From: JBQTIY01 sp052387675
GTDB taxonomy: Bacteria > Planctomycetota > B15-G4
DNA length: 64,000 nucleotides
NCBI GenBank assembly: GCA_052387675.1
Contig: JBQTIY010000013.1
Span: 1 to 64,000 of the forward strand
Reading direction: 5' to 3'
Below, one piece after another: positions 35,105-42,368 of this stretch. Each line of letters begins with the position of its first letter. Positions within the stretch are counted from its first letter, which is position 1. Both the position numbers and the translations under genes were made by a program. Below the pieces are notes generated by a model. The model did no database searches and was not told the origin of the DNA. It worked only from the letters and a program-made list of their open reading frames with translations.

Positions 35105-36631
35105 GCCGCCAGGGAGCAGGCCGCGCAGCGCCGCACGCTCTTCGGCGCCGAGGAAGCCTCCCCGCCACATGCAGACCAGCCAGAGCAGCGCCACGGCCAG
35201 TTTGACGCTCACCGCAAGCAGCAGGCCAGAGCCCAGACCTTCGCTCAGTTCCTGAGCGGCGAGTTCCATAGGCACGGGCAGGCCGGCCGCGGCCAGCGCC
35301 CAGTCGGCCAGCAGCCAGCCGGCTCCCAGCGCCACCGCCGCCCACACTGCCGGCATCACGATGCGCCGCCACGGGAACTCCACCGGGAAGACCCGGCGCA
35401 CGGAGCGTGCGGTGATCAGCAGCAGGAACAGGAAGGTCGCCGCCGTGGCCCAAGCCGCGCCGAGAAAACCGAAGCGCGGTATGAGCGCCAGATTCAGCAG
35501 CACATTGGCGACGGCCGCAATGCCGGTGAGGGCCGGCAGCTTGCCCGTGGCCTTGCGCACGTAGAAGCCCGTCTGCACGAGTTGAAAGGCGCCCCAGAAC
35601 CAGTAGCCCAGGCACACCGGCGCGATGGCCTTCCAGCCCGGCAAGAAGACCGGATCCCCGGCCATCAGCACGGCCAGCTCCTCGGCCACGAGCGCGACCA
35701 CCAGCACCACGGCCGTGAGCGCAAAGAGAAAGTAGGGCGCGAAGCGGCCGATGATCTCGCGCTGCCGCGCCTCGTTGCCCAGTGAGAAGACGTAGGGATA
35801 CCAGACCATGAGAAAGGGCGTGAGCAGCAGATAGTTGGGGATGTATCCGAAGCGGTAGCCGAAGTCGTAGAGCCCCACTTCGTCATTGCCGGCCAGCGCC
35901 TTCACCAAGTAGCTGTCCGCACTGTGCAGGCAAAACTGCAAGAGCCCATTGGGGATGAGCGGCAGCGTGAAGGCGAAGAGCAGCAGGAAGATCGGCCGGC
36001 TGAAACCCACACCGGTGCGCGGCAGCAGCAAGAGACTGAGCGCCAGCACCGAGAGGGCCTCACTGATCAGCACGGCCTCGAAGAGCCCGGCCAAGCCGCG
36101 CCCCAGGCCCGCGATGAACCACACCTGGAGCGAGACCTCCACGACGACCTTGCCCACGGCAAAGACCGCAAAGCTGGTGGAGCGATTCTCGGTCTGGAGA
36201 TAGCGCCACCAGACCTCGCGCAGGAGCTGCAGCACGAGGATGCCCAGCGTGAGCAGCACGAGGTAGGCGGCATCCGGCCGCGTCGCGTCCAAGAGCCGGC
36301 CCAGCGGTTCGGCAAAGAGCGCGAGTCCCCCGCCCAGCACCGCCGAGCCCACGAGCACCGACCAGAGCGTGGTGCTCACGACCAGCCGCCGCTGTCCCGG
36401 CTCGGCCTGCTCGAAGTAATAGCGCGCCATGGCCGAGGTCATGTTGATGCCGGCCAAGTAGCCCAGCACCGCGATGGCCTTGGTCAGCAGCGCATTGATG
36501 CCGTACTCGTCGAGCAGGATGTGCTCGGTGTAAAAGGGCACGAGCAGAAAGCCGACGACGCGCGAGAGCTGCCCGGCGAGCGCATAGACCAGCGTGTGAC
36601 GCGAGAGCCGCGCAAAGGCGTCCTTCAGCAT
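35051..36631 (-). CDS. Polysaccharide/lipid-linked oligosaccharide flippase (MOP superfamily, Wzx-like)
   Basis: 526 aa with about 14 membrane segments. The start RLSRHTLVYALAGQLSRVVGFLLVP is that of Wzx/MurJ-type exporters, which move lipid-linked glycans across the inner membrane. It fits the nearby deacetylase, carbamoyltransferase and SGNH hydrolase. The ATG at 36631 has TATCCT 8 nt upstream. The last 18 codons (Arg/Gly rich) overlap the convergent ATPase gene by 54 nt. Confidence 0.85.
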   Translation of the reverse strand: MLKDAFARLSRHTLVYALAGQLSRVVGFLLVPFYTEHILLDEYGINALLTKAIAVLGYLAGINMTSAMARYYFEQAEPGQRRLVVSTTLWSVLVGSAVLGGGLALFAEPLGRLLDATRPDAAYLVLLTLGILVLQLLREVWWRYLQTENRSTSFAVFAVGKVVVEVSLQVWFIAGLGRGLAGLFEAVLISEALSVLALSLLLLPRTGVGFSRPIFLLLFAFTLPLIPNGLLQFCLHSADSYLVKALAGNDEVGLYDFGYRFGYIPNYLLLTPFLMVWYPYVFSLGNEARQREIIGRFAPYFLFALTAVVLVVALVAEELAVLMAGDPVFLPGWKAIAPVCLGYWFWGAFQLVQTGFYVRKATGKLPALTGIAAVANVLLNLALIPRFGFLGAAWATAATFLFLLLITARSVRRVFPVEFPWRRIVMPAVWAAVALGAGWLLADWALAAAGLPVPMELAAQELSEGLGSGLLLAVSVKLAVALLWLVCMWRGGFLGAEERAALRGLLPGGSARRGEARAGRHPGQPQ

Positions 36632-36639
36632 TCCGCGCG

Positions 36640-36645
36640 AGGATA
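36640..36645 (-). promoter_or_regulatory. -10 box (TATCCT) of the flippase gene
   Basis: Minus-strand TATCCT ends 8 nt before the ATG at 36631; no ribosome site between. Confidence 0.4.
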
Positions 36646-36680
36646 ACCGGGGCGCTACCCGGCCCTAGGCCCCTGCGACT

Positions 36681-37088
36681 TCAGAGAGCTTGGCCACACT
36701 TCTCGCAGCGCAGGGCCTGCGCCTTGTGCTCGGCATTGCAGTAGGGGCACTGCCGGCTCCACTGGCCGCCCGCCCTGTCCTGCGGCCCCGGGCTGTCGTC
36801 GCCCAGCATCGAGAGCCCAGGATCCACCGCCTCCAGCGCTCCGATGCGTTCGAGCCAGCCGCCGCCGCGGCTCGTGCCCTCGGCGCCCGCATCGGTCAGG
36901 AGCTGGTAGCCCGAGCGCAGCGCGGCCAGCACACAGAGGAGCGCAAAGGCGATCGCGAAGCTCAAGTGCACCAGGTTCTGCCAGGTGAACTGCGCAATCC
37001 AAACCCAAGCCAGCCCGCAGAGCGCCAGAAAGACGGACACTGCGGTGGAGATCCACTGGAGGGAGCGGCGTTGCAGGCGCGGGCTCAT
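36681..37088 (-). CDS. Small membrane protein with C-terminal zinc ribbon
   Basis: 135 aa. Two hydrophobic segments (about residues 12-30 and 38-56) precede a linker and a C-terminal CPYCNAEHKAQALRCEKC, a CxxC...CxxC zinc ribbon facing the cytosol. No catalytic motif; function unknown. The ATG at 37088 is chosen because the membrane segments begin just after it. A TAGACT box about 75 nt upstream suggests a leader. Confidence 0.65.
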   Translation of the reverse strand: MSPRLQRRSLQWISTAVSVFLALCGLAWVWIAQFTWQNLVHLSFAIAFALLCVLAALRSGYQLLTDAGAEGTSRGGGWLERIGALEAVDPGLSMLGDDSPGPQDRAGGQWSRQCPYCNAEHKAQALRCEKCGQAL

Positions 37089-37337
37089 GGCGGCTTGGGT
37101 TTCGAAGGTGAAGCGTCGTGGTGAGCTCGAGCCGCTCGGCCGGGCGCGAGGGCCGGAGTCTAGTCGCACTCTGCGAAATGTGCCAAGCCGCTCATGGTGC
37201 TGCGCAGACAGGTCGGGCGTCCGACTCCGGCCGACCGCGCCCGACTCAAACGGGCACCCGACGCAGGCTTTAGGAGGCGGCCTGCCCCCTCTCAGCTACG
37301 CCACGACAAAAGCGAAGGAGTTTCGTGAAACACCACA
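37089..37337. other. Non-coding stretch before the accessory island
   Basis: No credible gene. It holds the likely leader and promoter of the zinc-ribbon gene (minus strand, TAGACT near 37160). A GAAGGAG site at 37314-37320 precedes a GTG at 37325 that would read straight into the transposase remnant for 22 codons; I treat that as accidental. Confidence 0.4.
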
Positions 37338-37577
37338 CAGCCACCCCCGTCCTCGGTGGCCTGCATCACCGCTACGAGCGCGCTGTAGTCTGAGCTCGGG
37401 TCTTATCGGTCGCTGGAAATCGCAGGCAGCGGTCTGCGCGCAGGGCACCTTGGACATGCTGATCGCGTCCGGCGTCGCGCTTACGCTTCACGCGCACCCG
37501 TCGCTGACGTCGATTCGGTCGCTCAACGTGGCTCGGACTCCTGTCAGCTTGGCCGCGCGCTAGTCTTGGTGAACCAC
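37338..37577 (+). pseudogene. Remnant of an IS right end (last ~18 transposase codons plus terminal repeat)
   Basis: From 37338 the sequence matches the 3' end of the intact transposase (it encodes TPVLGGLHHRYERA then a stop at 37391) and continues through the downstream flank. It ends in CTAGTCTTGGTGAACCAC (37560-37577), a copy of the IS terminal repeat. Its length from 37338 to the terminal repeat is close to that of the corresponding part of the intact IS (40527-40773). Everything to the left of 37338 is unrelated, so this is a deleted IS copy. It stops 20 nt before the FG-GAP gene's stop codon. Confidence 0.75.
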
Positions 37578-37597
37578 AACTCTCGGAAAACCAAACT

Positions 37598-38836
37598 CTA
37601 GTCCTGAGCAGACACAACGGCACGAAGCAAGTAAGACGCTCCATCGTCTTCTGACGAAAGCCTGATCCCATATCCCACGATGAGAGTCGCCGGTGCCCCA
37701 GACTCCAGTACTGCCAAGCACTGTATCGGCCACCAAGTGTCGTAGGGTGCCCACAAGTCGCCGCAGATCGCCCCCCCTCCGGAATAGAGCGCGATTCGAG
37801 CACCACCCGCCTTGTTCCACCCCACGACGAGATCCGCAATCCCATCGCCGTTGTGATCATCCGCCGCATCAATGAAGCTTCCGAACCCGTACCCACCCTC
37901 GAGTTGGGCCCACGGCCGATGGTTGGCGCCGTCCAGCACATGCACAACCCCAGTGCTCTTTCCCTCAATATGGGGCTCGGAGACGCAGTAGTCCGCTACA
38001 CCGTCTCCAGTCACGTCCACCCCGCCCCAGGCGTTGGAACCGAACGACGCTCCACCGGAATGCCGAGCTAACACATGGCCGGTCGCACCTGAAAGTACGA
38101 ACACGCTCCCAGAGCTACCCGTTGCGACGTCCACTATGCCATCGCTATCCAAGTCCCCCAGTTGCCGCACGATTTGGACACGATTCTGCCCTGGAACTTG
38201 CGCCGTCCACAGCACTTCTCCAGTCGCCGAGGACACAGCCGAAGCATCGCCATACGAGCCAACATCACCAAATGCATTCGCAACGACAACGTCAACCACT
38301 CCATCAGCATCCAAGTCATCGAGGAGCGCCATGCCGCTTGGAGGGCGCTCAAGTGCCACTTCTACTGGATCAATGCTGCTGTCAAGTAGTTCATCCAATC
38401 TAAATATATACACTTGGTTGCGTGCGCCCACGCCAAGGCAGGGAGGCGACTGGCCAGCCGCCGTGCTGCTTCCGTCACCAGTCTTCGATGACACGCTCAT
38501 GAGCCTTCCGAAACCGATGTCGTCATACGTAATCCTACGCAGAGTGGACCCCGTCGCACCCGAGACTATTTGCACCGCGTTGCCAAAGTCGCCGAACGAT
38601 GACCATTCGCCGACGGCAGCATCCGCCACGCCATCACGATCGACATCGCCAAGCACGGTTATCTCTCCGCCGAGTCCGTTCACGTCATCAGCCACTTCCC
38701 ACACCACGGCACCCTGTCGATCCATCAGGCCGAACATCGAACCGCAGCCTCGACCGAAACCCATAACTCCGACGAGCGCAACTAGTGCCACCCCAACCAG
38801 AACAACGGAGGAGATGAATGGCCACTTTCGCTTCAC
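37598..38836 (-). CDS. Exported FG-GAP/beta-propeller protein, partner of RHS tip 1
   Basis: 412 aa. An N-terminal membrane segment (FISSVVLVGVALVALVGVMGF) is followed by a repeat domain with at least five calcium-type loops: DVDRDGVAD, DLDADGVVD, DLDSDGIVD, DVTGDGVAD, DHNGDGIAD. These are FG-GAP/integrin-alpha-like blades. The start is GTG at 38836, set by a GAGGA site 7-8 nt upstream that overlaps the end of the RHS fragment; an upstream GTG at 38857 would overlap the RHS stop and is less likely. The second module (40904-42369) has the same layout and exactly the same 10-nt gap. Codon use is less GC-rich than in the core genes. Confidence 0.72.
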   Translation of the reverse strand: MKRKWPFISSVVLVGVALVALVGVMGFGRGCGSMFGLMDRQGAVVWEVADDVNGLGGEITVLGDVDRDGVADAAVGEWSSFGDFGNAVQIVSGATGSTLRRITYDDIGFGRLMSVSSKTGDGSSTAAGQSPPCLGVGARNQVYIFRLDELLDSSIDPVEVALERPPSGMALLDDLDADGVVDVVVANAFGDVGSYGDASAVSSATGEVLWTAQVPGQNRVQIVRQLGDLDSDGIVDVATGSSGSVFVLSGATGHVLARHSGGASFGSNAWGGVDVTGDGVADYCVSEPHIEGKSTGVVHVLDGANHRPWAQLEGGYGFGSFIDAADDHNGDGIADLVVGWNKAGGARIALYSGGGAICGDLWAPYDTWWPIQCLAVLESGAPATLIVGYGIRLSSEDDGASYLLRAVVSAQD

Positions 38837-38846
38837 TTGCCATTCC

Positions 38847-39425
38847 TCACAGAGCACCCCCTAGAAGTGAACATGGATGGTACTCCGTGACTTCGACAGT
38901 GATCGTAAACGGTTCGCCGAGCAACCAGATTGTAATCTTCTTAATTGTCTTGTAGGGACACTTTTGGCACGTGACGACTGGTATGCAGCCGCTGCACGAT
39001 GCTTCGCAGTCGTATGCTCCTTCAACACTAAAGAACTGTGCTGGATCACCTGGGCAGCATGAAAAAGCGACGGCGTCCACTTCGCAATTCCACTCGCCCG
39101 ACGAACTTTGTCCGGCAGGAAGCGTGCCACCTGACTTGAATCCCCACAGATTTGCACCGATGACAGATATCGGCCCCCCCGTGTTGTTTGCAATGCTGTT
39201 GAGGTCACACCACCAACTGTAGCCAGACGCAGTCAAACCACCCGGGACTGGGGCCCCAGAGCCGCGATCGGCTGACTGTGTACCCGTGGGGTCATTAGCA
39301 CTCAACGGCGTATTCGCAACATACACAAACATGTTAGACGACTCGACATACCCCAGCGGATCCCTCTGCATGAACCTCCCCACTTCGGGGCGGTAGCTCC
39401 TGGCGCGATACCAGTGGTTCACCAA
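38847..39425 (-). pseudogene. RHS C-terminal fragment (tip 1), cut by an IS end
   Basis: 192 codons remain. The first 45 residues (WYRARSYRPEVGRFMQ, then NDPTGT) are the conserved end of an RHS core. The other ~145 form a unique tip with ten cysteines (SCCPG, CEASCSGC, CQKCPYK) ending VTEYHPCSLLGG. The only start, TTG at 39425, lies inside the IS terminal repeat. The remaining core matches the second RHS gene at DNA level up to the IS end at 39414 and then stops. It is therefore either an orphan tip or an RHS gene interrupted by the IS. I recognise no toxin domain. It is translationally linked to the FG-GAP gene if expressed. Confidence 0.72.
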
Positions 39426-39431
39426 AACTAG
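39414..39431. repeat. IS left terminal inverted repeat
   Basis: GTGGTTCACCAAAACTAG is the reverse complement of CTAGTTTTGGTAAGCCAC (40876-40893) at 16 of 18 positions, and of the remnant end at 37560-37577 at 17 of 18. Confidence 0.7.
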
Positions 39432-39444
39432 GCCAAGAGCGGAA

Positions 39445-39517
39445 GGCTCTACGATTCCGACTCCTGTTCGCTACCAAGCACTCAGCAAGAGCGAACTTGG
39501 TACGACGGCGTAGAGCC
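39445..39517. other. Long imperfect hairpin inside the IS left end
   Basis: GGCTCTACG (39445-39453) pairs with CGTAGAGCC (39509-39517). Inside, TACCAAG pairs with CTTGGTA, or alternatively TTCGCT with AGCGAA, so two folds compete. It may be a transposase binding or regulatory structure, or block readthrough into the transposase gene. Not recognised from a known family. Confidence 0.45.
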
Positions 39518-39562
39518 TAGCCAGACGGAGCCTTCCTGGGAAGCGGCTACCATCCCCGCCCC

Positions 39563-40588
39563 ATGACCTGGCTCCACGCGCTCTTGCTCCTCCTTCGCAC
39601 GCTGTCGCGATCCCGCCGACAGCTCGCCCTCGAGAACCTCGCTCTTCGCCAGCAGCTCATCGTGCTGCGGCGAAAAGTCGGCCGGCCCACCGTCGCCGAC
39701 CGCGACCGGCGTTTCTGGCTGCTCATGCGCCGCCTCAACCCTGCCTGGCGATCGTGCCTGCACCTCGTCACGCCCGCGACGGTCCTGCGCTGGCATAAGA
39801 AGGGCTACTGCGCTTGGTGGCGCTTCAAGTCGCGCGGGCGAAAGCCCGGCCGACCGGCGATCGACTGGCGCCTCATCAACCTCATCAAGCGGCTGGCTCG
39901 TGAGAACCCGAGTTGGGGATCGCCGCACATCACGAAGGAGCTCATCCGTCTGGGCTTCAACATCGGCAAGACCACCGTTGAGCGGTACATGCCGCAGATC
40001 AAGGGCCGCGGCCAGGGCTGGATGACCTTCCTCCGCAACCACATGGGCGTCACCTGCGCCTGCGACTTCTTCGTCGTGCACACGATCACATTTCAGCGGC
40101 TCTACGCCTTCGTGGTCCTGAGCCATGATCGGCGGCGAATCGTGCACGTGGCCGTCACGCCGCACCCGACTTCGGAGTGGACGGCAAGGCAGCTGCTCGA
40201 AGCCTTTCCGGGTGACGGCAGCGAGCCCGGCATCTTGCTCCACGACAACGACCCGCTCTTCAAGGACGCTTTCCAGCGGCAGGTCGAAGTGATGAACATC
40301 AAGGACCTGCATACGCGGGCTCGGTCGCCCTGGATGAACTGCTTCTGCGAACGCGTGATCGGCTCGATACGGCGCGACTGCACGGATCACTTCATCGTGA
40401 TCAACGAGCTGCACTTGACTCGGATCCTCAACGCCTACGTCGAGTACTACAACCGATCGCGCACGCATCTCTCGCTCGAGGGCGACACGCCCATCTCGCG
40501 GCCGCGCGAGACGACGCCGGCCTATCGGTTGAAAGCCACCCCCGTCCTCGGGGGCCTGCATCACCGCTACGAGCGCGCTGCAGCCTGA
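39563..40588 (+). CDS. IS transposase, integrase-core (DDE) type
   Basis: 341 aa in one frame. An N-terminal helix-turn-helix region (RRQLALENLALRQQLIVLRR, then NPSWGSPHITKELIRLG) precedes an rve integrase core. The catalytic triad is D in TCACDFFVV, D in LLHDNDPLF and E in NCFCERVIGSIRRDC. The C-terminus YYNRSRTHLSLEGDTP and LGGLHHRYERA is typical of single-ORF IS3/IS481-like transposases. The frame is intact, so it may be active. The last 18 codons are duplicated in the remnant at 37338. Confidence 0.88.
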   Translation: MTWLHALLLLLRTLSRSRRQLALENLALRQQLIVLRRKVGRPTVADRDRRFWLLMRRLNPAWRSCLHLVTPATVLRWHKKGYCAWWRFKSRGRKPGRPAIDWRLINLIKRLARENPSWGSPHITKELIRLGFNIGKTTVERYMPQIKGRGQGWMTFLRNHMGVTCACDFFVVHTITFQRLYAFVVLSHDRRRIVHVAVTPHPTSEWTARQLLEAFPGDGSEPGILLHDNDPLFKDAFQRQVEVMNIKDLHTRARSPWMNCFCERVIGSIRRDCTDHFIVINELHLTRILNAYVEYYNRSRTHLSLEGDTPISRPRETTPAYRLKATPVLGGLHHRYERAAA

Positions 40589-40757
40589 GGTCGGGTCTTG
40601 TCGGTCGCTGGGAAATCCCAGGCGGCGGTCTGCGCGCATCGTACTCTCGGCGACTTGCGCGCGTCGCTCGCGAGGTGATTGCCTCACGCGCACTTTGCTC
40701 TGAGATCCTTAGGCTCGTTCGTCATGCCCTCAAACCTTGCCAACCTGGCCGCAGCCG

Positions 40758-40773
40758 AATATTGGTGAGCCAC
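40758..40773. repeat. IS right terminal repeat, inner copy
   Basis: AATATTGGTGAGCCAC resembles the outer right end at 40876-40893 and the inverse of the left end. It is about 185 nt after the transposase stop, the same distance as in the remnant at 37391-37577. Confidence 0.5.
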
Positions 40774-40778
40774 AGACA

Positions 40779-40893
40779 ACGCGTCCGGCGTCGCGCTCAC
40801 GCTTCACGCGCACTTCTCACCGACGTCGGTTCGTCCGCTCAACATGACTTCGACTCCTGCGGCTTCGACCGCACGCTAGTTTTGGTAAGCCAC
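40779..40893. repeat. Right-end remnant of a second IS copy
   Basis: This 115-nt block aligns with 37463-37577 (shared GCGTCCGGCGTCGCGCT, CACGCTTCACGCGCAC and the terminal CTAGTYTTGGTRARCCAC). It therefore looks like the end of another IS copy, left behind when the intact IS inserted beside it. It ends 10 nt before the stop codon of the second FG-GAP gene. With the IS flank it accounts for all of 40589-40903; no gene is visible there. Confidence 0.6.
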
Positions 40894-40903
40894 AAGTCAG
40901 CCC

Positions 40904-42358
40904 TCACCGTGAAGCAAGCGAATACACTCCAACCTGAATTCTCGTGTTGCTAGAGGTGGCTGAATCGGCATCAACCCACACACCATCAACAACACCGAGG
41001 TCGACTCGTCCGTCACCGTCAATGTCTCCGACGCATCCCGCAGCGGTTCCCCAGCCGAACCCTAGGCGGTTCACTTCCAACCCGGGAATAGGGGCTCCCG
41101 TTCTAGCCGAAAGCACGTACACGCCATCAACGCAGACACTTTCCCTCCATCTTCGATCCCCGCCCATCGCGTCGTAGAAAACAAGTTCTCCTACCCCGTC
41201 GCCATCAAGGTCACCGGCCGCACGAACTGTCCAAAAAGTACACGACATGTTGTCTTCAGTTCGCGACACCGGAGCCAGCCCGGCGCCGGCTTGGGAGGAA
41301 TGAACCCGAAACGCTCCAGGAAGACGACCGGAACCAGCGAAGCCGACTACGACATCGTCGATGCCGTCACTATCGACGTCACCCACTCCCATCAAGGACT
41401 GACCGAACCGCTCATAGTCAGTGCCCCCCCCCCAGACGCAGACAGTAGCCCCCGTGCGCCCGCAAAGAACATAGACATAACCAGTCACATCGAGGCTCAA
41501 CGACGCGCTAGCGCTAGGAGGAGACCCTACGACGACATCGTCGAAACCGTCACCGTTAACGTCACCGATTCTCCCTATCGCGGATGCAAATCCATGATCG
41601 TAGGCCACGCGACTCCGCTTCCACACCAGGGCACCAGAGGACCCCGAGAAAGCCTCTACAATGCCATTGCCCCTTGGGTCTGTATGTCCCCGAGGGGATT
41701 CGGGGTCCCATATCTCCGGACTACATACTGCAAAGTCCTTAACACCATCTCCATCGATATCACCCAATAAGGCCATTGACGATCCGAATGCCAATATCCC
41801 CTCATGATCCAGAAGGTAGCCGCGGTCACTCGGCGGACGGACCGAGTAAACGGTCACGCTGCGCGCACGGTTCCAACCCTGGATATCCACCCTGGAAACG
41901 CGTCCTGCGTCCCAGCTTCCCACAATGGTTGCAATCGCCAACTCATCGGTTCCATCCGCATTGACATCGCCGATGCTGATAGCCGACAACACATGCGCCT
42001 CGCTTCGGTTCAGATCATTCTCGCTGTTGTAGAGCACATTGCGATCACGCCCCGACAGAACAATGCAAACACCGCCCCCCCAAGTTGGTAAGTGACAGCA
42101 GCTAATGGCACCGAACTCCTCTGCAACAAGCATGATGTCTTCCACTCCGTCCCCGTCGAAGTCGCCTGCTCCGCAGATCTCAAGCCGGACCTTGTTGTCG
42201 ATCGCATTGCCAGGGACTTGAACGGTTCCTGTCCACACACGCGTGAGGGTCGATCGAGGCTCAGCGTCATGGACAGGCAAACCACTGTCGGTACACGCCG
42301 ACAATGCGACCGTGGCACCGATCGCCATACGTGTAATCACACTCATTGCACACTTCAT
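40904..42358 (-). CDS. FG-GAP/beta-propeller lipoprotein, partner of RHS tip 2
   Basis: 484 aa. The signal peptide (MKCAMSVITRMAIGATVALSAC) ends in a lipobox. Seven calcium-type loops follow (DFDGDGVED, DVNADGTDE, DIDGDGVKD, DVNGDGFDD, DVDSDGIDD, DLDGDGVGE, DIDGDGRVD), which suits a seven-bladed propeller. The ATG at 42358 is preceded by a GAGGGA site that overlaps the RHS stop codon, and the gap to that stop is 10 nt. It should be anchored in the envelope; whether it binds, displays or neutralises the RHS tip is unknown. Confidence 0.75.
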   Translation of the reverse strand: MKCAMSVITRMAIGATVALSACTDSGLPVHDAEPRSTLTRVWTGTVQVPGNAIDNKVRLEICGAGDFDGDGVEDIMLVAEEFGAISCCHLPTWGGGVCIVLSGRDRNVLYNSENDLNRSEAHVLSAISIGDVNADGTDELAIATIVGSWDAGRVSRVDIQGWNRARSVTVYSVRPPSDRGYLLDHEGILAFGSSMALLGDIDGDGVKDFAVCSPEIWDPESPRGHTDPRGNGIVEAFSGSSGALVWKRSRVAYDHGFASAIGRIGDVNGDGFDDVVVGSPPSASASLSLDVTGYVYVLCGRTGATVCVWGGGTDYERFGQSLMGVGDVDSDGIDDVVVGFAGSGRLPGAFRVHSSQAGAGLAPVSRTEDNMSCTFWTVRAAGDLDGDGVGELVFYDAMGGDRRWRESVCVDGVYVLSARTGAPIPGLEVNRLGFGWGTAAGCVGDIDGDGRVDLGVVDGVWVDADSATSSNTRIQVGVYSLASR

Positions 42359-42368
42359 GCGATTCCCT

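Larger units (their letters stand above)
39414..40773 (+). mobile_element. Insertion sequence with single DDE transposase gene
   Basis: The left end GTGGTTCACCAAAACTAG (39414-39431) is inverted relative to the right end AATATTGGTGAGCCAC (40758-40773), and more exactly to a second right end at 40876-40893. A single transposase gene lies between. The element is about 1.36 kb if 40773 is the right boundary, 1.48 kb if 40893. The first is preferred because the remnant at 37338-37577 has the matching length. No clear target duplication is visible. The left end abuts the RHS core fragment directly. Confidence 0.65.

Noticed and set aside
37325..37393. A 22-codon ORF with a good ribosome site (GAAGGAG then GTG)
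   Set aside because: It runs straight into the transposase remnant and ends at its stop codon; it is a chance fusion at the deletion boundary.
38857..38857. GTG start for the first FG-GAP gene overlapping the RHS stop
   Set aside because: The GTG at 38836 has a well-placed GAGGA site and reproduces the 10-nt spacing of the second module.
40779..40893. Integron attC site (GCTCAAC core-like sequence, ~115 nt unit)
   Set aside because: No paired GTTRRRY core and no convincing imperfect palindrome. The block is better explained as an IS right end because it shares the terminal repeat and matches the transposase-linked remnant.
39414..40893. Target-site duplication of the IS
   Set aside because: No matching direct repeat was found outside the terminal repeats, possibly because of later deletions or the uncertain right boundary.
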